A stretch of 64,000 nucleotides of DNA, from assembly GCF_003781945.1 (NCBI RefSeq), contig NZ_RJJW01000008.1, positions 1-64,000 of the forward strand, written 5' to 3'. Shown piece by piece: positions 7,158 through 15,510 of this stretch. Numbering within the stretch: position 1 is the stretch's first letter; the number at the start of each line of letters is the position of its first letter. The notes under the pieces are model-generated. The model had not been told where the DNA came from and searched no databases. It worked only from the letters and a program-made list of their open reading frames with translations. This stretch comes from Halorubrum sp. CSM-61. Its GTDB lineage: Archaea > Halobacteriota > Halobacteria > Halobacteriales > Haloferacaceae. The position numbers and the translations under genes are program-made.

Positions 7158-8435
7158 ATGACCGAAGCCACATCCGCCACGCCCGCCCCCGACGCCCTCG
7201 CCGGCGTCCTCGCGGACGCGCCGTTCGCACGGCTCGTCGCGACCGACGACGGCGACGCGCTAGCGGCGGCCGCGCTCCTCGCGCGGGCACTGCGAGCGGT
7301 CGGCACGCCGTTTCAGGTCCGCGTGTCCCGCGACCCGGTCCCCGACGCCGGCGACGACGCCGTCGCGGTGACCGTCGGCGCGGACCGCGGTCCGCACGCG
7401 ATCCCCGGCGCGGGGCGCCCGGCGAGCACGGACGCGTTCGCGACGGCTCGCGCGCTCGGCGACGACCCCGATCCGGTCGTCGCCCTCGCCGGCGTCGTCG
7501 CGGCCGGTTCCGTGCCCGGCACGGACGGCTCCGGCGACGCGCTGGAGGCGGCCGAGCGCGCGGAGCTCGTCCGCCGACGCCCGGGCGTCGCGCTCCCGAC
7601 CGCCGATCTGGCGGACGGGCTCGCGGCCTCGACGCTCGTCCGAACACGGTACTCCGGCGACCCGGAGGCCGCGCGCGCGGCGCTCGCAGAGCTCGGGCTC
7701 CCGGCGGACCTCGACGACGACGCCCACCGACGCCTCGCGTCGCTGATCGCCGTCGACGTCGCGGACGCGGAGGACGCGAGCGCGCGGGCCGCCTCGGCGG
7801 TCGAGCGCGCGCTCCGCCCGTACGCGACGGCCGAGGACGCGGCGCCGTTCGAGACGGTCGGCGGCTACGCCGACGCGCTCGACGCGCTCGCCCGCGAGGC
7901 CCCCGGAACGGGGGTCGCACTGGCGCTCGACACCGACCCGAGCGACGGGCTTCGGACCGCCGCGCTCGACGCGTGGCGGACCCACGGGCTCGCCGCGCAC
8001 CGCGCGCTCGGCGCCGCGACGACCGGCCGGTATGACGGCTGTTTCGTCGCGCGCGTGGACCTCGCGGGGGGCGGCACCGGAGGCGGAGCGACCGACGAGG
8101 CCGACGAGACCGCGCCCGACGCGGCCGGCGTTCTCCCGACGATCGCCCGGCTCGCCCGGGATTTCCGGTCGCCGGAGCCGGTCGCGGTCGCGGTCGACGA
8201 GACCGCGGGTCAGCTGGCCGCCGCGGCCACCGATCCGATCGGTCTCGGCGACGCCTGCCGGTCCGCGGCGGGCGAGGTCGGCGGCGAGGGCTGGGGGACC
8301 GCCGACCGCGGCGGGATCGCGGTCGGCGCCGCCGACGGTGCGGACGAGGCGGACGGAGCGAACGGAAACGGCTCCGAGAGCGAGACCGACGGCGACATCA
8401 CGAGCGCGCTCGCCGCGCTCAGGGAGGCGCTATGA
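7158..8435 (+). CDS. RecJ/DHH-like protein, probably degenerate
   Basis: A 425-residue protein. The N-terminus, ATDDGDALAAAALLARAL, resembles DHH-superfamily motif I (DxDG followed by an Ala/Leu helix), and the length and position match a gene often labelled RecJ-like exonuclease beside S15 in haloarchaea. I do not find the DHH triad or the other metal ligands, so nuclease activity is doubtful; it may be a structural or regulatory paralogue. The C-terminal 45 residues are low-complexity acidic sequence. It starts 134 bases after rps15 and overlaps pcc1 by four bases, so it belongs to the same operon. Confidence 0.7.
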   Translation: MTEATSATPAPDALAGVLADAPFARLVATDDGDALAAAALLARALRAVGTPFQVRVSRDPVPDAGDDAVAVTVGADRGPHAIPGAGRPASTDAFATARALGDDPDPVVALAGVVAAGSVPGTDGSGDALEAAERAELVRRRPGVALPTADLADGLAASTLVRTRYSGDPEAARAALAELGLPADLDDDAHRRLASLIAVDVADAEDASARAASAVERALRPYATAEDAAPFETVGGYADALDALAREAPGTGVALALDTDPSDGLRTAALDAWRTHGLAAHRALGAATTGRYDGCFVARVDLAGGGTGGGATDEADETAPDAAGVLPTIARLARDFRSPEPVAVAVDETAGQLAAAATDPIGLGDACRSAAGEVGGEGWGTADRGGIAVGAADGADEADGANGNGSESETDGDITSALAALREAL

Positions 8436-8764
8436 GCGGGGAGTCCGCTCGGGGCGGAGAGTCCGCCCCCGGCGAGGCGTCGACCCGGACGGCCACCGTC
8501 CGGACGACCCACGCCGACGCCGCCCTCGTCGCCGCCGCGCTCGCACCCGACGAGACCGACTCGATGGCCACGCGCGTCGACGGCGACGCGATCGAGTGCG
8601 TCGTCGAGCGGCCCACCACCGGCGGACTGCGGTCGACCGTGGACGACCACGTCGTGAACCTGCGCGTCGCGGACCGAATCGTCGAGCGCGCGAGCGAGCA
8701 CCTCGCGGCCGACGACGGAGCGCGCCGCTCCGACACCAACGGCGACACAGACACCAACACATGA
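8432..8764 (+). CDS. pcc1: KEOPS complex subunit Pcc1
   Basis: A 110-residue protein whose core (TVRTTHADAALVAAALAPDE, then MATRVDGDAIECVVE, then RSTVDDHVVNLRVADRIVE) matches Pcc1, the dimerising subunit of KEOPS. KEOPS makes the t6A modification at position 37 of ANN-decoding tRNAs, with Kae1, Bud32 and Cgi121. The first 20 residues are an acidic, Gly-rich extension. It overlaps both neighbours by ATGA, so translation of a tRNA-modification subunit is coupled to a ribosomal protein gene. The other KEOPS subunits are not in this window. Confidence 0.9.
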   Translation: MSGESARGGESAPGEASTRTATVRTTHADAALVAAALAPDETDSMATRVDGDAIECVVERPTTGGLRSTVDDHVVNLRVADRIVERASEHLAADDGARRSDTNGDTDTNT

Positions 8765-9408
8765 GCGAACGATCCGTATCCAAGAGCAGAGAACAGAAGC
8801 GCTGGTACACCGTGCTGGCGCCCGAACAGTTCGACCGGCAGGAGCTCGGCGAGACGCTCGCCGAGGAGCCCGACCAGGTCGTCGGCCGCACGATCACGAC
8901 GACGCTGGGCGAGCTGACCGGCGACTCCGGCGCGAACAACACGAAGCTCACGTTCAAGATCACCGACGTGGGCAGCGACACGGCCTACACCGAGTTCATC
9001 AAGTACGAGCTCACGCGGGACTACCTGCGCTCGCTCGTCCGCCGCGGCGCCTCGAAGGTCGAGGCGTCGATCACGGTGCTGACGACGGACGACTACCGCA
9101 TCCGCGTCCAGCCCGTCGCGCTGACGACGAAGAAGGCCGACCGCTCGCAGGAGAAGGCGATCCGCCGCGTCATGATCGACAAGGTCCACGCGGCCGCCGA
9201 GGACCGCACGTTCGAGTCGTTCGTCGACGCCATCGTCGAGGGGAACCTCTCGTCGGCGATCTACGGCGACGCGAAGCTCATCTACCCGCTTCGCCGCGTC
9301 GAGGTCCAGAAGCTGACCCTCGAGGCGCGCCCGTCCGAGGTCGCCGCCGAAGAGGAGACCGCCGTCGACGTCGACGCCGACGAAGTCGCCGTCGACACCG
9401 ACGAGTAA
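8761..9408 (+). CDS. rps3ae: Small ribosomal subunit protein eS1 (S3Ae)
   Basis: A 215-residue protein beginning MSERSVSKSREQKRWYTVLA and containing VVGRTITTTLGELTGD, YELTRDYLRSLVRRGASKVE and IYPLRRVEVQKLTLEARP, all characteristic of archaeal S3Ae. It sits at the mRNA exit side of the small subunit. The tail is strongly acidic (repeated VDVDADE). ATG at 8761 overlaps the pcc1 stop by four bases. The ribosomal operon appears to end here; T-rich stretches at about 9432-9442 (GTTTTCCCGTTTATC) may terminate it. Confidence 0.96.
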   Translation: MSERSVSKSREQKRWYTVLAPEQFDRQELGETLAEEPDQVVGRTITTTLGELTGDSGANNTKLTFKITDVGSDTAYTEFIKYELTRDYLRSLVRRGASKVEASITVLTTDDYRIRVQPVALTTKKADRSQEKAIRRVMIDKVHAAAEDRTFESFVDAIVEGNLSSAIYGDAKLIYPLRRVEVQKLTLEARPSEVAAEEETAVDVDADEVAVDTDE

Positions 9409-9489
9409 CGCCGCTCCGAGCGAACCCGCAGTTTTCCCGTTTATCAGTCGCGTAGCGGCGGCGATGTCCAGAGAGAGTGCAGATCGGAT

Positions 9490-9866
9490 GCGGTGGCGCG
9501 TGCCTGCGAGGCCGCGGTGCGGCCGAGCAGCACGCGCGAGGTCGTCGGGCTTCGGCCGACTGCCAGAGGGACCTTCGGTCCCTCGCTGGACGCGGTGAGC
9601 GCTCGAAGAGCGCGAACCGCGAGGCTGGGGAGGCATGAGGTTGCGGTGTTGGGCGGGACTCAAAGGGGCAGTCGGCTCCGCGAAGACGGGCGACGTAAGC
9701 AGCGTGGCGCTACGCGCCACGGGCAGCCGGCGGCTCCGCCGCCGGCGACACTGCAACGAGGGAGCGAAGCGACTGAGTGACGAGGAGCGCAGCGAGCGTG
9801 CACAGCCCTCAGCGGCTGGGGCTTTGGAGGTCGTCGCCGTATCGACGCCGCTCACTTATAAACAGC
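9490..9866 (+). repeat. Dispersed repeat family, copy C (long)
   Basis: Blocks in order: GCGGTGGCG (9490-9498); GCACGCGCGAGGTCGTCGGG; the perfect 8-bp hairpin GAGGGACC-TTC-GGTCCCTC (9566-9584); GAGGCTGGGGAGGCATGAGG (9621-9640); GGGACTCAAAGGGGCAG (9655-9671); GTGACGAGGAGCGCAGCGAG (9776-9795); GGCTGGGGCTTTGGAGG (9814-9830); and CTTATAAAC (9855-9863). Together with copy D it is the most complete member. Frames reading through it are Arg-rich with no family features. It lies between rps3ae and the gene ending at 9988. Confidence 0.8.
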
Positions 9867-9887
9867 CGCCAGCAGCACCACTCGATC

Positions 9888-9932
9888 ACGTATAAATCTC
9901 CGATCAACCAATTTGCGATACCTACTCCCGCT
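9888..9932 (+). repeat. Terminal module of the repeat family, at the right of copy C
   Basis: CGTATAAATC (9889-9898) followed 20 bases later by TTTGCGATACCTACTCCCG (9912-9930). The same pair, with near-identical spacing, occurs at 29569-29613 and 41459-41503. Here it lies after the 3' end of copy C, whereas at copy D it lies next to the opposite end of the body, so the module can flank either side. Confidence 0.6.
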
Positions 9933-9987
9933 ATCAATCAAAAGGCGGTCAGCAGCGAACGGCTGTTTCACGCCGTACCGTGTCTAA

Positions 9988-10791
9988 CTACGACAGGAAC
10001 TCGCCGATCCCGCGTGCGGGGTAGCCGACCACGTGGTCCACGCCGGCCTCGCGGAGGTCGGCGACGCGCTCCCGGACGGTCTCCGGCGACCCGACGAGCG
10101 CGAAGTCACGCGCGGCGGCCGAGAGCACCTCGCGGGCGCGGCCGCTGGCCTCCGAGTCGGTCGCCGGCCCGTCGCCCTCGCCTCCGCTCCCGTCCGGGAG
10201 CGCGCGGGCGACGGGCCGGCGTCGGGAGACGTACGCACCCACGGCGTCGAGGACGGCGTCCTCGTCGTCAGTCAGGACGGTGGGCGCGTAGACGGCGACC
10301 TCGCCGTCGAACCCGGCGGCGCGGAGCGCGCGCACGTCGCGGTCGGTCGACCGGGAGAGCAGTTCGAACTGGGTCCCGCCCGTCGCCAGCGCGACGCGCT
10401 CGACGCCCTCCGTCCCGACCCACGCGTCGGGGGCGGCGCGCCGCGCGGCCCCGAGCCGCGGGGCGACCGCGCGCGACGACTCCTCGTCGGTGAGGTACGC
10501 GCCGTGGCCCGCGACGAGCACCCGCCGGGCCGCGTCCGGGATCCGGGCGGTCAGCGAGTCGTCGCCGAGCGGGTCGAACCCGTCCGCCCGCACCGGGGTG
10601 GTGACGTACAGCTCCGCCTCCGCGGCCAGCCGGTCGAGCGTCTCCGCGTCCGGGAGGTGCTCGCGGCCCTCGTAGTCGATCGTCACGCGATCGACCGGGA
10701 GCTCGCCCGCCCGCGACACGTCGCACTCGGCGGGCTTCAGCGCCGCGGCGTCGATGCCGGTCCGGGCGACCGCCTCGCGGCCGGTCAACAT
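9988..10791 (-). CDS. Uncharacterised haloarchaeal protein, LLM-like C-terminus
   Basis: A 267-residue protein without a clear catalytic motif. The C-terminal 45 residues (DFALVGSPETVRERVADLRE, then AGVDHVVGYP) resemble the end of luciferase-like F420-dependent oxidoreductases, where SPETVRERV is a common phrase. The N-terminal half (LPVDRVTIDYEGREHLPD, VTTPVRADGFDPLGD) does not carry their flavin-binding pattern as far as I can see. A TIM-barrel fold is plausible. The start is ATG at 10791; no strong TATA box is visible upstream. The gene is monocistronic and its stop lies just right of the repeat C region. Confidence 0.55.
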   Translation of the reverse strand: MLTGREAVARTGIDAAALKPAECDVSRAGELPVDRVTIDYEGREHLPDAETLDRLAAEAELYVTTPVRADGFDPLGDDSLTARIPDAARRVLVAGHGAYLTDEESSRAVAPRLGAARRAAPDAWVGTEGVERVALATGGTQFELLSRSTDRDVRALRAAGFDGEVAVYAPTVLTDDEDAVLDAVGAYVSRRRPVARALPDGSGGEGDGPATDSEASGRAREVLSAAARDFALVGSPETVRERVADLREAGVDHVVGYPARGIGEFLS

Positions 10792-11050
10792 CGGGCGGCC
10801 ACCTCGGGCGGCGGCGCGGCTCGCGGAGCGACCGCTCTCGGATGCGGCACGTTCGTTCGGCGCGTAGTGTCGATACTCACGGAGAAGACCCCATCACGAT
10901 CGCGGAACGCGATCCATCGCCTGTGCGGCCATGACTGGATACCGGTAGTCGCGTGGGTTTCTTAAACCCGTCGCGGCGCGGCAATACTGCCGGCGGCGCG
11001 CGGGTTCGGCCGAGGGGATCGGAGACGGGTGACACGCGCGTCCCCGCCCA

Positions 11051-11058
11051 CGTTATGG
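11051..11058 (+). promoter_or_regulatory. TATA-like box of the GST-family gene
   Basis: CGTTATGG is centred about 28 bases before the ATG at 11082. It decides the start: the longer frame from 10953 would begin upstream of this promoter. Confidence 0.5.
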
Positions 11059-11081
11059 GGCTCGCGACCGTACGATCCGGT

Positions 11082-12113
11082 ATGAACCAGCTCGTCGACG
11101 GTGAATGGCGGACCGACGCGTACGAGACGACCGACGAGGAGGGCTCGTTCCAGCGCGGCGAGACGACGTTCCGGAACTGGATCGCCGGCAGCGACGTGCC
11201 CGAGGGCGTCGACGCCGAGCCGGACGAGCGGTTCCGGCCCGAGGCGGGCCGGTACCACCTGTACGTCTCGTACGCCTGCCCGTGGGCGCACCGGACCCTG
11301 CTCGCCCGGTCGCTGCTCGGGCTGGAGGACGCGATCGACGTCTCGGTCGTGGACCCGTACCGCGCCGAGGACGGCTGGCAGTTCACCCCCGAGAAGGAGG
11401 GGTGTACGCCCGACAAGCTTCACGGCAGCGACTACCTCCGCGAGCTCTACGTCGAGGCCGACCCCGACGCCACCTGTCGGGTGACCGTCCCCGTGCTGTG
11501 GGACACCGAGGAGGAGACGATCGTCAACAACGAGTCGCGCGAGGTACTCCGGATGCTCTCGACCGCGTTCGACGAGTTCGGCAACGGCGCGTCGCTGCTC
11601 CCCGGTCCCGACGACGAGGCCACCGTCGCGGACGTCGACCGGGTTATCACCGATATCTACGAGCCCGTCAACAACGGCGTCTACCGCGCCGGGTTCGCGA
11701 CGTCGCAGGGGGCCTACGACGAGGCGATCGACGAGCTGTTCGACGCGCTCGACCGGTGGAACGACCGCCTCGCCGACCGGCGCTACCTCGTCGGCGACTC
11801 GCTGACCGAGGCGGACGTCTGCATGTTCACGACGCTGGTCCGGTTCGATCAGGTGTACCACACCCACTTCATGTGTAACAAGCAGTACATCCACCAGTAC
11901 GAGCACCTCTGGCCGTACCTGCGCGACCTCTACCAGACCGAGGGCATCGCGGAGACGGTGAACATGAGCCACATCAAGGAGCACTACTACACGACGCATC
12001 CGGACGTGACCCCCTCCGGGATCATCGCTCGCGGCCCGGACCTCGACTTCGAGGCGGACCACGACCGCGATCGGCTCGGCGGTGAGGCGCCGACGCCGGA
12101 CGCGGCGGACTGA
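11082..12113 (+). CDS. Glutathione S-transferase family, glutathionyl-hydroquinone reductase type
   Basis: A 343-residue protein with the active-site segment YVSYACPWAHRTLLARSLLG (residues about 59-78); the Cys in CPWAH is the catalytic residue of the omega-like/ECM4 class that reduces glutathionyl-hydroquinones. FTPEKEGCTPDKLHGSDYLRE, TVPVLWDTEEETIVNNESRE and the C-terminal helical part (RYLVGDSLTEADVCMFTTLV) fit that class in length and order. Haloarchaea contain gamma-glutamylcysteine rather than glutathione, so the natural thiol is probably that. ATG at 11082 is preferred because the TATA-like box lies about 28 bases upstream. Confidence 0.9.
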   Translation: MNQLVDGEWRTDAYETTDEEGSFQRGETTFRNWIAGSDVPEGVDAEPDERFRPEAGRYHLYVSYACPWAHRTLLARSLLGLEDAIDVSVVDPYRAEDGWQFTPEKEGCTPDKLHGSDYLRELYVEADPDATCRVTVPVLWDTEEETIVNNESREVLRMLSTAFDEFGNGASLLPGPDDEATVADVDRVITDIYEPVNNGVYRAGFATSQGAYDEAIDELFDALDRWNDRLADRRYLVGDSLTEADVCMFTTLVRFDQVYHTHFMCNKQYIHQYEHLWPYLRDLYQTEGIAETVNMSHIKEHYYTTHPDVTPSGIIARGPDLDFEADHDRDRLGGEAPTPDAAD

Positions 12114-12202
12114 GCCCCGAGGGGCACCGCCAGTCCAATCGAGAATCGGACAACTGGGCGGTTTTCTGGCCGTCTGTGGTTCGAGCTGCCGTCCGGGCGA
12201 AA

Positions 12203-13303
12203 CTACGCGACGACGCGCTCCGGCGCCACGACCGCCTCGCCCTCGGCGTCGAACACGCGGAGCGCGGACTCGTCGAACCGAACCGGTACCGTATCGCCGA
12301 CGGCGGGTTCGACATCGGCGGTGACTCGCGCGAGGAAGCTGTCCGCAACGTCGAGATGGACGTAGTTGTCCGACCCGACCGGTTCGACGACTTCGACCGT
12401 CGCTTCGAATTCTCCGCGGTCGATGAAGACGTCTTCCGGACGGATCCCGACTGTGTAGTCACCCTCCGGCGTCAGTGTCTCAGCGAGCGGACTCGTGAGC
12501 CGCGCTCTGAACGGACCGTTCGGATCGGTGAGCGTGATTCCGTCCTCGACATGATTCGTCGTTGCGTCGATGAAGTTCATACTCGGTGACCCGACGAACC
12601 CGCCGACGAACGCGTTGTCGGGGTGCCGATAGACTTCCTTCGGCGGCCCGACCTGTTGGAGGACGCCGTCTTTGAGTATCGCCATCCGGTCCCCCATAGT
12701 CATCGCTTCCTCTTGGTCGTGGGTGACGTACACGGCCGTGATGTCGAGCTCGTCTTGGAGCCGCTGGATCTCCGTGCGCATCTCCACGCGGAGCTTCGCG
12801 TCGAGGTTCGAGAGCGGCTCGTCGAAGAGGAACACGTCGGGCTCTCGGACGATCGCTCGACCGAGAGCGACGCGCTGCTTCTGTCCTCCGGAGAGCTCGT
12901 CCGGATTGTCGTCGAGGAGTTCGGGGATGTCCATCATCTCCGCCGCCCACTCGACCTTCTCCCGTCGCTCGGCCCCGTCCAAATCGGTCGACATCCGCAG
13001 GCCGAACTCCATGTTCTCGAAGACGGTTTTGTGCGGGTACAGCGCGTAGTTCTGGAACACCATCGCGACGTCCCGCTTGCGCGCACTCAAGTCAGTCACG
13101 TCCTCGTCCCCGATATACACCCGACCGTCGGTCGCTCGTTCAAGCCCGGCGATCATCCGGAGCGTAGTCGACTTCCCACACCCCGATGGGCCGACCACTG
13201 CGAGGAACTCCCCGTCCTCGACCGTGAGACTAATATCGTCGACTGCGACGATGTCCCCCGCGTCGAACTCCTTACGTAGGTTCTCGAGCCGTACGGTAGC
13301 CAT
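12203..13303 (-). CDS. malK: Sugar ABC transporter ATPase, MalK/UgpC type
   Basis: A 366-residue ATPase with Walker [10 protein letters not shown] (residues about 38-46), Q-loop VFQNYALYPH, signature LSGGQKQR, Walker B VFLFDEPLSNLDAKLR and H-loop VTHDQEEA, followed by a C-terminal regulatory OB/TOBE region (GIRPEDVFI) typical of MalK/UgpC proteins. It would energise the permease pair encoded at 16.8-18.9 kb. GAACTATACC (about 13330-13337) is centred some 30 bases before the ATG. It lies downstream of the GH13 gene on the same strand, with its own promoter in the 101-base AT-rich gap. Confidence 0.92.
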   Translation of the reverse strand: MATVRLENLRKEFDAGDIVAVDDISLTVEDGEFLAVVGPSGCGKSTTLRMIAGLERATDGRVYIGDEDVTDLSARKRDVAMVFQNYALYPHKTVFENMEFGLRMSTDLDGAERREKVEWAAEMMDIPELLDDNPDELSGGQKQRVALGRAIVREPDVFLFDEPLSNLDAKLRVEMRTEIQRLQDELDITAVYVTHDQEEAMTMGDRMAILKDGVLQQVGPPKEVYRHPDNAFVGGFVGSPSMNFIDATTNHVEDGITLTDPNGPFRARLTSPLAETLTPEGDYTVGIRPEDVFIDRGEFEATVEVVEPVGSDNYVHLDVADSFLARVTADVEPAVGDTVPVRFDESALRVFDAEGEAVVAPERVVA

Positions 13304-13404
13304 ATACTGTGTGTGGAGGAATCACGCGGTATAGTTCTTTCCATTTTTCAGAATTTATGAAGTGATTTTTCGTATATTCTTCTTTCAGAGATAGAGCACC
13401 CGGC

Positions 13405-15168
13405 TCAGCGAGTGACGACGCCTGACGAGGGAGACAGGAGATGGTCACCGCTGTCCGCCGATCGCACGGCGTCCGACCCGGTCGAGAGGACAATCATTTC
13501 GTCGTCAAGAGCGTCGGCCGGCAGTCGAACCGGATCGGAACCACGGTTGATCGCGACCGCGACTGAACCGTCGTCGGACCGCCGACGATACACGAGGCGA
13601 TCCCCGTCCGTCAGATCGCGGTCGAACGAGAGGCTGCCCCGCCGAAGCGGGTGCGTGTCGGTCCGAAGAGAGATTAGTCGGCGTACGAATGCGAGCAGGT
13701 CCCGATTCTGCTCCGTCTCGTCCCACACCATCGTGCGACGACAGTCCGGATCGTCGCCGCCCGTCATGCCGACCTCGTCGCCGTAGTACACACACGGAGC
13801 TCCGGGATACGTGAACAGCAACAGCATTGCGAGTCGGAACGTCCGTTCGTCGCCGCCGCACCGATGGAGGAGTCGTTCGGTGTCGTGACTGCCGAGCAGG
13901 TTGAACAGCGATCGGTTCGTCCGGTCGGGATAGCGCATCAGGAACCGAGTACACTTGTCCGCGAACGTCGACGCATCGATCTCCGCCTCGGTAAGAAATT
14001 CGTACACCGCGTAACTGAATGGATAGTTCATTACGGCGTCGAACTGATCTCCGTGGAGCCACGGTCTGGCGTCGTGCCACACCTCGCCCAAGATGTACGT
14101 GTCGGGGTCGATGGCCTTCACCTCGCGACGGAGGTCCCGCCAGAAGGCGTGGTCGACCTCGTTAGCCACGTCGAGTCGCCACCCGTCGATGCCGAACTCC
14201 TCGACCCAGTACGTCGCGACGTCAAGGAGGTACGACCGGACCTCCGGATTTTCGGTATTGAGCTTCGGCATGTATGGCTCGAAACCAAACGCGTCGTAGC
14301 TGGGACGCGGCTCGAAAGAAATCGGGAACTCGTGGACGTGGAACCAGTCGGCGTACTCCGAGTCGGCCCCGTGTTCAACGACATCCTGAAACGGTTCGAA
14401 CCGTCGACCGCAGTGATTGAACACCCCGTCGAGCATGACGCGGATATCTAAGTCATGTGCGGCCTCGACGAGCTCTCGAAGCGTCTCCTCGTCGCCGAAC
14501 TGCGGGTCGATCCGAGTGTAGTCCGTGGTGTTGTACTTGTGGTTCGAACTCGACTCGAACACTGGGGTGAGATACAGCGCGGTGACTCCGAGATCATCCA
14601 AATGATCGAGCCGATCGATGATCCCCTGTAAATCGCCACCGAAAAAGGAGTCGCTGGTGGGCGAGTCACCCCAGTCCGCGACCGAGTCCGGATTTCGCGA
14701 GGGGTCTCCGTTCTCGAAACGCTCCGGGAATATCTGATAAAACACGGCGTCTTGGACCCAATCCGGTGGATCCGCGACGTTGGACGGATGGAGAAAGGGG
14801 AATTCAAAGTAGTGAAGCGACCGTCGCTCGCCTGCAGTCGGGAGGTCGTCGATCGTTCCCGCCTCGAACCCCCACTCGGTGAGCCAGAGCCGTTCTTCCC
14901 CGCTTTTCAGGTGGAACGCGTAACAGAGCCGGCGATTCGGGGGCGTCACGGCCAGTTGCCAGTAGTCGTACTGTTCGTCGTGACCGACCAGTCGCATCGG
15001 CGTCCTGGTTGCGCTCTCGGGCCAGTCGAACTTATCGGCATGGAGCAGACGAACCCGCTCGACGTTCCCTCGTTTCGTCTTGAGTCTGACGTGGACCGTC
15101 TCCTCGTCGTGAGCGTAGACATCGCTGTTGGTGGGCCGATGATCGACGGCCGCACGGTCGATGCTCAT
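13405..15168 (-). CDS. GH13 cyclomaltodextrinase/neopullulanase-type alpha-glucan hydrolase
   Basis: A 587-residue enzyme. An N-terminal beta domain of about 120 residues (DEETVHVRLKTKRGNVERVR) precedes a GH13 barrel with the four conserved regions: DGVFNHCG, DGWRLDVANEVDH (nucleophile Asp), ILGEVWHDA (acid/base Glu) and LLGSHDTER (third carboxylate). The N-terminal domain and DWVQDAVFYQIFPERFENGD mark the GH13_20 group that opens cyclodextrins and cleaves short maltodextrins. There is no signal peptide, so it acts in the cytoplasm on imported oligosaccharides. It is encoded divergently from the binding protein and beside malK, forming a maltodextrin uptake-and-use module. Its GC is visibly lower than flanking genes. 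Confidence 0.9.
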   Translation of the reverse strand: MSIDRAAVDHRPTNSDVYAHDEETVHVRLKTKRGNVERVRLLHADKFDWPESATRTPMRLVGHDEQYDYWQLAVTPPNRRLCYAFHLKSGEERLWLTEWGFEAGTIDDLPTAGERRSLHYFEFPFLHPSNVADPPDWVQDAVFYQIFPERFENGDPSRNPDSVADWGDSPTSDSFFGGDLQGIIDRLDHLDDLGVTALYLTPVFESSSNHKYNTTDYTRIDPQFGDEETLRELVEAAHDLDIRVMLDGVFNHCGRRFEPFQDVVEHGADSEYADWFHVHEFPISFEPRPSYDAFGFEPYMPKLNTENPEVRSYLLDVATYWVEEFGIDGWRLDVANEVDHAFWRDLRREVKAIDPDTYILGEVWHDARPWLHGDQFDAVMNYPFSYAVYEFLTEAEIDASTFADKCTRFLMRYPDRTNRSLFNLLGSHDTERLLHRCGGDERTFRLAMLLLFTYPGAPCVYYGDEVGMTGGDDPDCRRTMVWDETEQNRDLLAFVRRLISLRTDTHPLRRGSLSFDRDLTDGDRLVYRRRSDDGSVAVAINRGSDPVRLPADALDDEMIVLSTGSDAVRSADSGDHLLSPSSGVVTR

Positions 15169-15510
15169 TGGACCGGCTCGGCGCAGCGTGAGCGGTCTCG
15201 AACGGATCCACGGGCCGACCGCACGGCGTCGGGAGAGTTCGAGCGGTAGCGTCCTTGATGAATTCCCACCCGCCGTCTCGGCGATCTTGAATGGTTCATT
15301 TATGTACGCTTTTAAAATCTATCCCGAGTCACTAAAACGTTCTTCTATTTATAGAATATATGAGGTAGATGTTCATCCATAATTTTAGAAGTAAGATATT
15401 GGGTATAGAGGGCCTCTAAACAGGGAAAATAACTTATTTGCATTTTTCTGCACCTGAATCTGTACCCAACGTATTAATAAGAGAAGATAATATTCATCAT
15501 TGATTCACAT
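15169..15510. promoter_or_regulatory. AT-rich divergent control region of the maltodextrin module
   Basis: About 340 bases, far richer in A+T than the rest of the window. TATTAATAAG (near 15472-15481) is placed about 33 bases before the binding-protein ATG at 15511. ATTTTAAAAGCG, read leftward around 15310-15320, is a candidate promoter for the GH13 gene but would leave a leader of about 120 bases. I looked for a TrmB-type site (TACT, seven or eight bases, GAGTA) and did not find a clear one. Confidence 0.5.

Noticed and set aside
9493-9895. Short frames of 86-95 residues inside repeat copy C
   Set aside because: They are Arg/Ala-rich, not shared in frame with copies B, D or E, and are interrupted at different places in each copy, so the repeat is non-coding.
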